Assembly (NCBI RefSeq): GCF_000512585.2
Contig: NC_089246.1
Coordinates: 1,426,001 to 1,490,000, forward strand
Direction: 5' to 3'
DNA: 64,000 nt
Source of the DNA: Kwoniella bestiolae CBS 10118
Lineage: Eukaryota; Basidiomycota; Tremellomycetes; Tremellales; Cryptococcaceae
The position numbers were made by a program, and so were the translations under genes. Of this stretch, positions 31,593 to 43,487 are shown piece by piece. How positions within the stretch are numbered: the first letter of the stretch is position 1; the number at the start of each line of letters is the position of its first letter. Under the pieces are notes generated by a model. The model worked only from the letters and a program-made list of their open reading frames with translations. It made no database searches and was not told the DNA's origin.

Positions 31593-34064
31593 CTACAAGT
31601 GAGCTTTGAATAACGCTTCAGAGATATAAGAAGCTTGTAATTGTCTTCCACCGAAGAATCTGCCGTTTAACCCCTTGATAGCTGAGGAGGCACCGTCAAT
31701 CTCGTTGAATTCGATGAACACCTCGCCCTGTGGTATCATCAGAACATCAGCTCGATTCCAGACGAAGATATTGGTTGAGCTAACTCACCGCTGACATCTT
31801 CTCCACCTTGATTCTCTTCACTTTACCATATTTACTCTCCACTTCACCTTTGACATCTTCTGCCAAGTCGAGATCCCAATTTCGTTCGGTTTCCCTATAT
31901 CCACTGTCAGCTTAGATCCGCCTATTGGGAAGAGGGATAGTAGCTCACTCGTCAGGATTAAACATATTGCTGACAATGATGAATGGAGTTGGGTTCATCT
32001 GAGGGGTTTTCGATCTATAGCTACCAATCAGCACAAATAGAACCTAAGCGAGAAATGACTCACGGCACAGCAGCAGGCTTCGGCGCGGACAGAGCCAAGT
32101 TGACAGTCGGTTCAGCCCTAGCAAGTTTGAACATAAGCTGTTGACGTTGATTCGCATCGAGTCTAGTTCCATAGTTCCCGTTATCTTCGATTTGCTCGGT
32201 CGATACGTAAGCTCGGTCTTGAACGGTTTGTACACGGACTATACCACGTCGTTAGCTGGAATCATCACATGCGGGAGTTATAGCTCACTTGGTCTACCGG
32301 CAAGTTCGAACCCAGCCATAGCATCCAGAGCCATCTGAGCGGATTGAAGCTCTTTGTATTGCACGTAACCAGTTCCCTTTTTCATACCCGACTGAAATCC
32401 AATGTTAGATGTGTTCCTTGACAGCGATTTTACAAACTTACAAAGTCAATATGCAGATCCACAAACTCAATCTCTCCAAACGGTTCGAAAACTTGTCTCA
32501 TATCGTCCGCTGAGAGACTGAAAGCGATATTGGAGATGTACAACCTATGGTAGGGAATAGCAGCGTCTCTGTGTGCGTCGACATCTACACCTGGAGGAAC
32601 GGTAAGACCAGTGGAGAGAGGTGGGAATGTGTGTCCGAATGTGACCGCGGGTCGAGCGGTTTGTCCATCTGCGCCAGTGACACTAAGAGGGTATCAGCGG
32701 TAGTCAAGGTTATAAATGAGACACTACTCACGGAGCAGTGCTCGATCCAGGAGGTTCTCTGTTTCGCTCAGACTCTGTGAGCATGACATTGATGGGTAAT
32801 CCCATTACGATGGTTCCGGTGAGCTAGACGACAGTCAGCATGAGTTCACAGCCATGATCGAAGACTCTCAACTCACTGCTACGGCTCTAGCGACAAGTTC
32901 TACGGCGTCCAACTCGACGTACCCGATACTAAATCGTCGGGTTAGCTCGCTTTCGTGCAACCTCCCAATCGAGCTTACCCCTTGGACCGTCTCGTGACTT
33001 TATCAGTAACAATCCTAGCGTCTCTCACAGCACCTCTACCAAGCTTATCTTCGAAGAACATCCCTAAATCATGAGAAGTCAATCTAGCAGATAATTGAGA
33101 GATGAAGATGGATCGGTTTTCTCGTTCGACTTCGTCAAGTAGAGCTGTTGCTGGATCTCGTGGGGGTGCGGGAGAAGAGTAAGATGGTGAGCCTCTTCGT
33201 CGACGGGGTGGTGATCTGTCTCGGGATAGACCTCGTTCTTCATCTCGGAGTCGTCTTCGTTCTAGCTCACGTTCTCGGTCCATCTAGAAATTGCAGCGGG
33301 TGTCAGTGAAATTGACATATAAAAATGGAGATGATGATGGCATTGAGGCGGTGTGAGTGAAGGATGGAAATGATGCAGGATGATATGACAGATCGACGTG
33401 AGATGGAAGTTGCACTCACCTCAGCAAACCTCGCTTCCCTAGCTCTAGCAGCCTCCCTCTTCTCCTCCGCCATCTCCCTATCACGTTTCTCCCTTTCAGC
33501 TTCCTTCTCCTCTCTTGTCAGCTCCTTCACCTTTGGTCGATCATCCTTGAGTGTCGAAGATCGATGACTTTCCCTCGACCTATCTCTTCGACTAGATCCA
33601 ATCGAATCTCTCCTTCTCTCCCTCTCCCTTTCCCTCCTTCGGCGATGTCTCTCCTCCCTCTCTTCCTCAGTTTCCTCCTCCCTCCTTCGCCTCCTCTCTC
33701 GTCGTTCTTCTTCTGTCTCCTCATCTCGTCGTCGATGTCTCTCTCGGCGCTCTTCCTCAGTCTCATCTTCTCGTCTTCGATGTCTCCTCTCTCGGTCTCG
33801 CTCAGGATCACGTTCCCGCTCGTCGTCACCTCGGTGACGTCTCGAAGATCGGTGGTGGGACCTATCACGTGTGTCACGATCATCTTCCTCTGGTTCGTCA
33901 CGACGACGTTTCTCACGGGAACTGGAAGAGGTACAAGGGGTGTTAGCTGAAGTCGAGTAGGGAGGTTGGTAAGTGAGTGAAGGGGGATGAGCTCACCTGA
34001 CTAATTCTGGGGTTCTATCTCTTCCATTGACGGGCAAGGCATCTGGTGGTGGTGTGTCTGACAT
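31593..34064 (-). CDS. RBM39/CAPER-like SR-type splicing factor (Rsd1 family)
   Basis: Nuclear RNA-binding protein of the U2AF65-related RBM39 family, expected to act in 3' splice-site selection. The N-terminus MSDTPPPDALPVNGRDRTPE is followed by a long RS/RE-rich domain (about 150 residues of Arg, Glu, Asp and Ser, e.g. RHRGDDERERDPERDRERRH). RRM1 begins RSIFISQLSARLTSHDLGMF and ends RSKGIGYVELDAVE. RRM2 begins YRLYISNIAFSLSADDMRQV and contains KKGTGYVQYKELQSAQMALD. The C-terminal UHM-type RRM begins NPTPFIIVSNMFNPDEETER and ends ASYISEALFKAHL. The three-domain order with RS domain first is diagnostic. About ten exons. Divergent from the bS6m gene across 343 nt. Confidence 0.93.
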
Positions 34065-34407
34065 GTTGCTATGTACTGTATTTCTTGGTATGAAGTGAAG
34101 TAAAGAGATGAAGGAATATGAAGTTGGAGATGAAAAGAATGGTAACACGACAGACGAGGTTTAAAGGAAGAGTGAGGGCTAGGAGGGAATATTTCCGAAA
34201 TGAGTTTATCACATTTTATCCCAAACCAGCTGTTACCTCCCTACCACCTGAAAGATATCTCTCACATCCATCCAAGGTAAGGTATTTTGACTTTTTCTCA
34301 TTCCATGTACATACTTCATCACGAACTCGACGAGACAAACTTGCATAACACCCCAACATCCTCAGCCTCACCCTCGACAGCTCATCACCGAATAGATATC
34401 GTGAAAA
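34065..34407. other. Bidirectional promoter region, RBM39-like / bS6m
   Basis: 343 nt between two divergent starts. It contains short AT-rich runs; no recognisable site. Confidence 0.4.
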
Positions 34408-35101
34408 ATGCCATTATACGAATTATTCTGCATAGCAGTACACAACCCCACTTCATCGGTACGTCCCTCTCTTCTTCTTCTTCTTCTTCTTCTTCTTCTT
34501 CTTCTTCTTCTTCTTCTTCTTCTTCTTCTTCTTCTTCTTCTTCTTCTTCTTCTTCTTTTCCTCCTGCTTTCTCCAAATCGAATGGCTGCTGATTTGATAC
34601 CGTGTACAGGTCAACTTGCGTTCCGTGATAAACTCTTTATCCAATCAGATACATTCCACCGGTGGTGTCGTGCGAGATATGAAGAAATTGGGTATCAACC
34701 TGACGTTACCGCAGAGGATGAGGAGGATGAGGCAGTATCATGATAGGGGGGAGTGAGTAGTTGTCTTACCTTGCCCTATCTCTTTGAGAAAGTAATGATA
34801 GCTTTGAAGCCAAGGATGTGTGGCTGATTGATCATACGCTCATAGCCACTTCACCATGACGTTTGATACCTCGCCCATAGTGCTCAAACGACTCGATGAG
34901 ACTCTAAGACGAGATCCCTCGATCATCCGATGGACCCTGCTGAAGAGGGCTACAAAAGTGTATGTTAACCCTGTCTTGGATGTGTCTGATGAATATGACA
35001 GCTTATAATTTAGTGTCTTCTCGATACATAGCAAAGACTTGAATAAACCTTTGAACCCTACTGTCGAGCACGATTCCATCAATCCTAGACAGTTGCTGTG
35101 A
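34408..35101 (+). CDS. MRP17: Mitochondrial small ribosomal subunit protein bS6m
   Basis: Component of the mitoribosome small subunit, homologous to bacterial S6. Four exons (34408-34458, 34610-34752, 34846-34959, 35032-35101) give 125 residues. The product starts MPLYELFCIAVHNPTSS, the typical first strand. HSTGGVVRDMKKLGINLTLP and QRMRRMRQYHDRG follow, then HFTMTFDTSPIVLKRLDETL, and it ends HDSINPRQLL. The first intron is almost entirely a TTC microsatellite. The symbol follows yeast nomenclature (MRP17 is the S6 homologue). Confidence 0.9.
34470..34557 (+). repeat. (TTC)n microsatellite in the bS6m intron
   Basis: About 28 TTC units lie in intron 1 of the bS6m gene, starting 10 nt after the donor. 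Poly-Leu, poly-Ser and antisense poly-Glu/Lys frames over it are artefacts. Confidence 0.97.
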
Positions 35102-35565
35102 TTTGGTCGATGGAACTCAAGGTATGGTACAGGAAAAGAAAAGAAGAGAAGAGGCTAGAAAAATCGTCCAGATTGATCAAATGGACCAGGGTAGATCAGG
35201 ATGAAGAGAAGTTCAAGTGGAGAATTGGAGAAGAGCAATAATAGTCATTGTAACAACACCTTGTATAACCTGCATGAGATACCCATCATACTGCTTCTCC
35301 CGTCCTCCCGCTTGACTGGCATATATGTGCGTTCGCATTTGTGGAATAGCAATGTAGGATCTTGTCAATCTTGGTGAAATGAAAAGGATGAGCTCATTTC
35401 AAACGTGAACCTCCACTTGTTGGATCACCCCTCACAACATGCGGAATCCATCCATCCTCTATCTTTCTCTTTTTCCTCTACACATCATCCATCTCACATA
35501 GCTCACAGCATCCCCATCCGACCACTGTACCAATCTCAGTCTCAATACTCAGTCGATCCCTCACC
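35102..35565. other. Intergenic region upstream of SEC20
   Basis: About 460 nt in tandem orientation. The C/T-rich leader just before 35566 is typical of a fungal promoter. Nothing else is recognised. Confidence 0.4.
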
Positions 35566-36979
35566 ATGTCCTCTCCCTCCCTCTCATCAATCCTCTCATC
35601 CCTTCCACGTCGCCTAAACGACCTCGAGTCATTCCAACTTCCTCGTTTACACAAATGCCTTGGTCCGTTGGATCTACACAAAGAGCTAGTAGACGAGATG
35701 CGGGGTGATCTAGAAGGGATAAGGTATAATCTCGAGGTGGGTCAACCTATCCCTCAGTCAACGAGAGGTCAGTCGTTGACGTGGTTGTGCAGCTCGCAAA
35801 GGAGATGATATATTCCCTATCACCGTATGAACAAAATGAAGCTCAGCAGAAGATACATGAGTTGGAGCAGCAGTATCTCTCGTATGTTCGCCTGTCCTCT
35901 TTACCAGGTAGGATGCTCACACTGATATTGTTATATATGGCATAGTATAAAACGATCATTCCGCCAAGCGATGTTACATTCCAAACGCACAATCCTATCC
36001 AGACGATCAAGAGTGCACGAGCTAAATGAGAAAAGCAAGTCTCGATATGAGCTGGACGAGAGCCGATTGGTAGAAGGTGACGAGAAGGGGAAAGGTAAAG
36101 CCAGGAGTGCAGCTGAGTTTGGGATGGGGTGGGTCTATTAACTCTCTGCCTCTCATGCCTATATCATCCATTGCAACCTGATACTCATTCCTCTATACGA
36201 GCTGAGCTGATTCTGATTCCCTTGCTCGTGTTTAGCGGAGACGATGAGCTTCAAACGAAGACCAACGAAGTGACCGTAGCTTTACGACGAACTACCGAGC
36301 TAATGCAGACTGAATTGGAGAAATCGGTATTATCCATCCAGACGCTGGGCAAGTCCGAACATTCTCTACACAACTACACCCAAGTCACCCATCCCATATC
36401 ATATTTGCCAAACTGCGCTAACCCCAATACCAAACAGAATCATCCACCCAAACACTCATCTCCACATCCAACCTATACGACCGCTACACCTCCCTCCTGG
36501 ACCTCTCCGGTCAGTTGGTAAAAGCCATAGAAAGGGCAGACTTCCTCGATCGAATAATCATTTTCTCAGCTCTGGCCTTCTTCTTCCTGGTCGTGGGGTT
36601 CATATTGAAACGGAGAATACTCGATAAGACTGTTGGTGTGGTAATTGGCGGGGTGGGGAGAGGGGTGGGATGGTATCTCTTTGGAACGGGGAGGTTGATC
36701 AAATTTGCTTTCAGGGGAAAAGCAAAAGAGGTGGTGGATGTGGAGAAGATGGGTTCGGATGAGGTTGATAGACTCTTGGATGATAGGATAACGGATGACT
36801 CGGCTGTAGGGGGGATAATACTCGATGAGGATGTACCCTCACCTAGGGAAGGTGCTATCCCTACTCAGCCGTTTGATATTAGTAAAGCGTTGAAGGATGG
36901 GAAAGGTGGGAAGGTTGAGACTATACCGAATGACGAAGGCAAACGGCTTGAACCCAACTGGGTGAAAGATGAATTGTAA
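35566..36979 (+). CDS. SEC20: ER SNARE Sec20 (BNIP1 family) with C-terminal KDEL
   Basis: Q-SNARE of the ER membrane for retrograde Golgi-to-ER vesicle fusion. Five exons (35566-35736, 35793-35881, 35946-36128, 36236-36348, 36438-36979) give 365 residues. The N-terminal helical domain includes LAKEMIYSLSPYEQNEAQQK. The SNARE/Sec20 domain runs from TNEVTVALRRTTELMQTELE to STQTLISTSNLYDRYTSLLD, followed by the single membrane span RIIIFSALAFFFLVVGFILK. A luminal tail of about 140 residues ends in the retrieval signal KDEL, equivalent to HDEL in yeast Sec20. Intron 4 (36349-36437) starts with GC rather than GT (G|GCAAGT), the standard GC-AG class. Convergent with the SWI3 gene, 110 nt apart. Confidence 0.94.
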
Positions 36980-37089
36980 ATTAGACAAATAAAGTACATG
37001 CATAATCTATATCACATCCAGTGATCGAATAATCCCGAAATCAGATCTCATATACCAATTGCCCAATCAACTCCTTCATTCCATCAATC

Positions 37090-39376
37090 CTACAATCTCT
37101 GCAAATTCACCTCCCCATCATCCTCAGCTGCCGGCACCTCCCCCTGGACAGGCACCACCAACTCCGCCGTACTCTTCCCCATCACCTCCTCCTTCATCCC
37201 ATCCACCCCTGTCTCTCCTCCTGGAGCAGACTGAGGATTCTCCTTCAAATCCTTCAACAACCCCTCAACCTTCTCTAACTGTTTCTTCACGTTCAGACGA
37301 TCCCTGAAGAGTTGCTGCTTCCCAATCTCCAAATTCCTCTTTTCATTCTCCAGCTGTTCCTCCAGAGACTCAAATATCTTTAATTTCAACTCCACTTTCT
37401 TCACCTGCGCTGAAACTAATCTCGAAACCAGGTTGGACATCTTGGATTCTTCATGTAATGCTAGGGATTTCGCTTTGGCAGCTGCTGATGATAACGCTAT
37501 GGTAGCTGCTCTTGATACTTCGTCTGAGGTCGGTGCTTTCTCCGTTATCGTGGTAACAACTTCCCCATGCCCATTCTCGCCATCCTTGGTTGATGATTCG
37601 TCCGCTTGAGCAGACACTTCACCATCCACCACCATCCCCTCTTTTTCCATCTTCACCGCCTTCTCCTTTTCACTTCCCTCCCCATCTCCCCTTTTCCTCT
37701 TCAAACCCTTTGCCAGCTCCCCCAACGCACTCTGCGCAGCAGCAGCAGCTACTGCGGGTCCAACAGCAGACGCAAGGAAGGTGACAACAGACATGACGGG
37801 GTTCTCCGATCCGTCGAACGGTAATCCGTTGATCCCAGCTTGATACTTTAATGGTCCAATATCCGCCGCAGGGTCCGAAGTGATATACGGATCTTCGATA
37901 GGGAGTTGCAAGAATTTCGCAATACATTGTTCCTTTGATCTCGTTCCGACATGCTCAGCGACGTTCTGCCAATCATCATCGAACATCTCCACTCCCTCCA
38001 ATAACAATAACGTCTCTTGATCTGACCATTCATCTTTCCCTGAAGATTGCTTGAACGTCTCTTCGTCGAGTCTTACGAAATCGCCTGAGAACATGGTGGA
38101 AGGGAATCGACCGGTGACGAAGCATGAGGGACACAAGGTGTATTCACCATCCTTGATCGAATGGTATCTCGTCCTCGTACAGTCCGTTCCGCACGTCTCA
38201 CATGAGAAAGTCTGAGTTTTAGGCGCAGCTTCGCCATTTGTAGTGGCGAGTTTGGTAGCTTCGTCCGAGGAGATGGGTTTGGATGATTTGGAAGTAGATT
38301 GGTAGATGGTTTTGCGCAGGTCGAGGTTGGATGGATGAGGGGTAACACCATTCGTCTGAGCTGTGAGTGCTAGAGAGCCGGTGTTGGGTCTTGTCCCTGG
38401 GTGGACGAGGTTGGAAAGACCTTTGGGAGTGTCGAGGGTGACTCTGAAATGACCTGTGAAGGGGGGACCCAGCGCTGCAGGACGTGTATCCGGGTCAACC
38501 TGAACAGCAATATCAGTACAAGCCTTGTAGCAGGGAAGAAGAAAGCTCACCTGGTAATTTATCAACCCCCATTGTTCCAAGAAAGCATGTACCCTCATAA
38601 TCGCTCCTACATCTCCAGCTAAATTTCTCCTGCATGCGGTAACCGTGAGGTATTCTCCGGGGTTCAGTCGATAAGTGTTGATCATGAAATCTCGATAATC
38701 CTTGTATATAGCCGGTGTCTTGCTTCTGTTCCTCGATGAGAAGAATTCAGGTAACGACCTGCGTTCGATAGGGTGAATGGTGGAAAGAGAGAACCAAGAG
38801 GAATAAGATGGGATGACTAAGGGGTGGGTCTGAGCTGCTAGGTAGGTGGTAGCGAGATCATGCAGTTGTTGAGGGGTGGGTCGTTCCGCTGCTTCGGGTG
38901 CTGGTGTGGGTGCTTCGCCATCTATTGCTGGGGTCGAGGTTTCCATCGTCTCGTCGGTTTGGGTGGGGGCGGTTGATGGTTCTGAAGTGATGGTTAAGTC
39001 AGTAAGGATATTGATTAATCCAGGCAGATCATGTGGGTGAAGAGGGAGATCATCCGTATAGATACAGGTGTATCCCGTCTAGCCAATGTCAATTTGCATT
39101 GCGCCGGTTTAACGTACTTCGACGGGAGATGCTCATCTCCTCCCTAATGAAGTGTTGCAAGCGAATCAACCACTTACCCCCGTTGATCTCCCCTACACCA
39201 CTGATATTCCCAATCTCCCCACTATATATAGGTTCCCTCTCCCTCTCCTTCCCAGGTGCGGTAGCTACATCGTGTGTGGTTACATCTCCAGTAGCTTCGG
39301 TCTGTATAGGTTCGGCAGAAGGGGTGGATGGTCCACCTGGAGTAGACACTTTGATTGATATCTTGGGTGTTGACAT
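37090..39376 (-). CDS. SWI3/RSC8-type chromatin remodelling subunit
   Basis: Core scaffold subunit of a SWI/SNF-class remodeller. Three exons (39376-39178, 38981-38551, 38499-37090) give 679 residues. Domain order: SWIRM (PLVIPSYSSWFSLSTIHPIE through YLTVTACRRNLAGDVGAIMR), a ZZ-like zinc finger (FSCETCGTDCTRTRYHS, then LCPSCFVTGRFPS), SANT (EWSDQETLLLLEGVEMFDDD, then NVAEHVGTRSKEQCIAKFLQ), and a C-terminal coiled coil (RLVSAQVKKVELKLKIFESL, then EEQLENEKRNLEIGKQQLF). A disordered acidic or Ser-rich N-terminus precedes SWIRM. One gene alone cannot say whether it is SWI/SNF- or RSC-specific. The 51-nt second intron is stop-free and in frame. Confidence 0.93.
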
Positions 39377-40043
39377 TGTTTATGCAGCTGAGGTGGGTTG
39401 TTGGCAAGTAGGCGGATATGATTGCGTCTTGTCAAATCTCTTGGATGATCCTCTCTCTACTGACGCCGTTCCCGTTCACGTTTGCGATGGAGGAGCACGA
39501 GTACGTGAATGATATTGATAATGATATGTATTCGTAATGTTTATCTACGAGGAACATGAATAAATCCAACATCTGTCGACGCGAAGTCAGTCAATACCCA
39601 ACAGGTTAAAGCTGTTATGGACGAGCTCAACAACAACCCTGACTAAACGGGATCAAATTGATACCAAGTCTCCCCCGGGATTATCCGGAATTACACTCAT
39701 AAACGTGCTCATGTGGCATTCCAGTGATCAGTGTGATCTGTGAATTTGTGATGACCCTCTTTTTTTTGACGTCACGCTCTGGACTCTTGGAATGAGCTCG
39801 ATTACGAGATACCAGTGATATAGTACATGGTCATAGCGAATCCAACATTGGTCATATCCTCTTGGAATTTCCTTTCAACCTATCTACACTCCCTTTTCAC
39901 TTCACTAATCAGTATCAGAGTAGTATACTATCACGACAAGCATCCAAGCTACCATCCTCGAATCACAATATCTCAAATCTCATATCAGTAATTACACCCA
40001 CCAACCCAACCGCCAAGCTTATCAATTTCAACCACATCTCACA
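39377..40043. other. Divergent intergenic region, SWI3 / 6-phosphogluconolactonase
   Basis: About 670 nt. A T8 run with gacgtcacg follows at about 39759-39775 (a CRE-like TGACGTCA match), a possible bZIP site. No gene seen. Confidence 0.4.
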
Positions 40044-41201
40044 ATGCCTCAAACATCCGCTCCACCAGTGCTCTACTCATTCGACGACGTCCCTCACCTC
40101 CAGAACTCACTCGCCAACTTCATCCTAAAAGCCCAAACAGATGCCATCCAACATCGAGGGGTATTCACCATCGCACTTTCAGGTGGGTCCCTGCCCAACA
40201 ACTTGAAACCTCTTGTCGACGTTAAGGAGATCCAATGGGATAAATGGCAAGTATTCTTCGCGGACGAGCGGATCGTTCCCCTAGATCACCCCGAATCAAA
40301 CTATGCTGCCTGTTCGAAAGCATTTTTGGATTTAGTACCAATCAAGAAGGAGCAGATTCATACTCTCAACACCGAGTTATTTAGGGAACAAACCCGGATC
40401 GACCCCACAGCTGAGATAAAGAAGGAGGAAGAGGATGATGCGGAGAATGAGGCTGTGGAAATTGCGGATGATTATGAGAAACAACTTGTCAACACCTTCG
40501 CGGGGGCCAATGCGGCTCGATACCCCACGTTTGATCTGATCTTGTTGGGTATGGGTCCAGACGGTCATACCTGCTCGCTCTTCCCTGGACATGAGCTGTT
40601 ATCGGAGAATGATAGATGGGTGGCTGAGATTCAAGATAGTCCGAAACCACCTAGCAGGAGAATTACTTTTACGTGGGTCCAACTTCCCTTCTCCGCTTAG
40701 ATCGCCCATCCTCACCGTGCTATATGCCATAGATGTTAATACAAGAGAGCCATATAAGCTGATGTCGTACATTTGAACGCCCACAGCTACCCAGTCCTCA
40801 ACCACGCTTTCAGATGTGCCTTCGTAGCTTCCGGAGAAGGCAAGCAAGAGATGTTATCGAAGATCTTGGATAAGCCAGAGGAGGGATTACCATGTTCGAG
40901 GGTCAGGCCCACGTCGTGAGTGACGATTCCCACCCAGATGAGAACAAACGTTCAAATCCCGCATCAGAGTGATCTACGCCCAATTCTCCAACCCTATATA
41001 CACCTATGCTAATTCTTATTCCCCGTCCACAGCCCCGGTCTCGTATTCTGGTTCGTAGATCACGCGGCCTCTGGTCAAGTAAAATACCCTAAAACAGAGT
41101 ACAAGTGGATCCAAAAAGCCACTGACGACGACTTGATCACCGGTGAGAGGAAACGAATGAAGGAGGAGATGGACGCTGCGGTCGAGGCGGCCGATCACTA
41201 G
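40044..41201 (+). CDS. 6-phosphogluconolactonase (SOL family)
   Basis: Hydrolyses 6-phosphogluconolactone in the oxidative pentose phosphate pathway, supplying NADPH flux. Three exons (40044-40672, 40787-40915, 41033-41201) give 308 residues. Motifs: GVFTIALSGGSLPNNLKPL, WQVFFADERIVPLDHPESNY, FDLILLGMGPDGHTCSLFPG (active-site His), and the third-exon FWFVDHAASGQVKYPK. An acidic insert (IKKEEEDDAENEAVEIADD) precedes the GMGPDGH motif. No targeting signal, so probably cytosolic. Confidence 0.95.
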
Positions 41202-41737
41202 TCATAGTCTGGTTATCGATGTTGTGAGAAGAAGCAATGGCCGAAGTAGATTTCGGAAGAAGTATTTAGTTTCATAGTTAATCATTCACTGCGGTATAGA
41301 TGCGAGGGGACACGTTTCAGTATGCAATATTAAAACTCTTATAGATTCATTTTAATGATGGTCCTCTTTTCTTAATAGATGGTTTATTGTGATTACTTTT
41401 ATTATAGATGGATGCAGTATAAAATGTTGATACCCAGCTTTTTCTCAGCATTTGGAATAGGCAGAGGAGAAGCTGTTTGTTCACATCCGTCAAATTGAAC
41501 GATACGTCGAAAGAGTGGAAACGATGGGAACAGCATGGGTATAGATCAATCATAGGGTTTGGTTTTCTTTCGAAGTCCGTACGAAAATGATGGGATACAT
41601 CTATTGTACATTAATTCTATAGGATCATAGATGGTGGATATGGTTGCGTCAGATATATAGATAGCATGTGACAAGTTACAATAACATAAGCGAGACGGTA
41701 AGCCAACGTTTCTATTATATATGATCGTGATGGTGAT
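41202..41737. other. Convergent 3' region, 6-phosphogluconolactonase / ISA1
   Basis: About 535 nt, AT-rich, expected 3' UTRs of both genes. No gene or repeat found. Confidence 0.4.
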
Positions 41738-42662
41738 TTAAGGTCGGATGTTGACTATTAAAAGATGATTGAAAGGTCAGCTCGATTAGTCTGGGTAGTT
41801 AATGCCAAACACAATCGCGGTTGGATACTCACATGATTCACCGCATCCACAAGTATCTTCAACATTGGGACTAGTGAAGACAAGTACAATCAGCATGATC
41901 CTTTTCTTACATGGCATGTCATACAAATACCGTGAATGATGATGTAAAGTACACCAAGCAAGTCAATCACTCACTTATCAAACACAAACCCCTGACTCAA
42001 CCTATTATCCCTCCAATCCATCTTACTCCCTATAATACTGAACAAAGCTTTCGAATCAATCAACACCCTAACCCCATCCTGCTCTACCACCTCGTCGAAT
42101 TTGCCCCCAGGGGGTGAGACGTAATCTAGGTGGTAGGCCATACCGGCGCATCCACGGGATTTGACGGATATTCGGAGGAGCTTGGGTTCGGTCGGGGAGG
42201 AGATTAGGGCGCGGAGGCGGGTTATGGCGGATGGTGTCTGGTAGTAGGACTGAGTTAGCTTGGATGAAATCTTGTATAGGATAGGATAATTTTGATAATC
42301 AGGTAGATGAGTATATGAGAAGAGAGACGACCTGTATCGAGTACGCTGTTATACGGTGAAACACAACTCACCATACTAATCGCAGCTCTCTTGCCTTTCA
42401 ACTCGACCTTCCTCCTCGGCGCTGCAGCAGGAGCAGGGGCTGCGTGAGAATCCTTCTCTTTCCCCTTTGAATTGGTCTGCTCCGCGATTGGACTGGTGAA
42501 AGTGGTGGACGAAGGGATGTTCTCGAATTTGGATGGCTGAGATAACGTCTGAGCTAGGGTTGATGCGAGTCTGTATGTTGGATACAGGGGAGAAGGGGTG
42601 AGGTGAAAGTGATGGAGGGTAAGTCGGGAGGAGGAGGCGAATGTTTGTCGTAGAGAGGCCAT
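41738..42662 (-). CDS. ISA1: Mitochondrial iron-sulfur assembly protein Isa1
   Basis: A-type carrier needed for [4Fe-4S] cluster insertion in mitochondria. The presequence starts MASLRQTFASSSRLTLHHFH, followed by a Pro/Ala-rich linker. The conserved HesB/IscA domain contains KLLRISVKSRGCAGMAYHLD (first cysteine), FDEVVEQDGVRVLIDSKALF, GSKMDWRDNRLSQGFVFDNP and VEDTCGCGESFN with the C-x-C pair. The product ends NIRP. The last coding exon is only 14 nt and supplies FNIRP and the stop. CGCGESF favours Isa1 over Isa2. Start at the only ATG preceding a presequence. Confidence 0.94.
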
Positions 42663-43487
42663 GTTGCTGATGCTGAGGTATTTCGGGATTTGTCTAGTTG
42701 ACGTACAGCGAATGACAAGCAAAGCAAGTGAATTGAATGATGTCAAAATGGAAAAACAAGAGAGAATTGAGGATTGGATGGTCAACAATTGATAATTGAT
42801 TGATCGGTAAGCCGATTTGCTTTTACTCATTTGTGGTGGAGTGGCAATAGTCAACAGATTGTATGCTGACACCTCATTCAACTCTCATTGGACGAGATCA
42901 CTCAATTATCACATATCAACTCATAGTCAACATGCATCCTCTCACCCTGCGACTCCATCTGCACATGCTTCTCACTCATCATGATACCCTCGTCCACCGC
43001 CATGCATAGCAGTATCACCTCGAGACACTTATATCAGTCCTCCCTCCATCCCTTATCCCTCCCTCCCACTTAAAAGGTCATCTCGATCGGCTATATCGGA
43101 CATGTCTCCCGGGTTCAGTTAGTCATTTATGCGTCATATCCTGTTTATCTGATCGAGTTCATCTTGATTTGGTAGAATGGTACGTTCAATCATACCTCTG
43201 GATCATCAACCACAGCAGAGACGGATGTAGGGCAAGGCTGGTCTAGACACCACATATATCTTGGGACGCACGAGTAAGGAGCGACATCGACATTGACATC
43301 GAACAAAGGAGCTCACCTACCATCCAAGTACATTCTTCGAATCACGCCAACCTCAATTACCCTCTGATCGACTCGGTCGGCCGACCAATATCAGCAAGCA
43401 TCAACTCATTCTCCAACTTATCTTCCGATGATGGGCACGTCCTAGCCATAGATTTCTCCATCATTGCACCTCATCAGTAATCTGACC
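42663..43487. other. Divergent intergenic region, ISA1 / F-box-like gene
   Basis: About 825 nt. The left ~200 nt are the ISA1 leader and promoter; the right part lies upstream of the F-box-like gene. No open frame or motif is convincing; an unrecognised small gene or ncRNA cannot be excluded. Confidence 0.4.

Noticed and set aside
33564..33950. Plus-strand 128-residue Ser/Leu-rich frame
   Set aside because: Antisense of the RS/RE domain of the RBM39-like gene.
34287..34743. Poly-Leu, poly-Ser and antisense poly-Glu/Lys frames
   Set aside because: Translations of the TTC microsatellite in the bS6m intron; only the MPLYELFCIAVHN start is genuine.
42663..42881. N-terminal extension of ISA1 upstream of 42662
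   Set aside because: The longer frame begins with TTG, not ATG; the presequence at 42662 is convincing.
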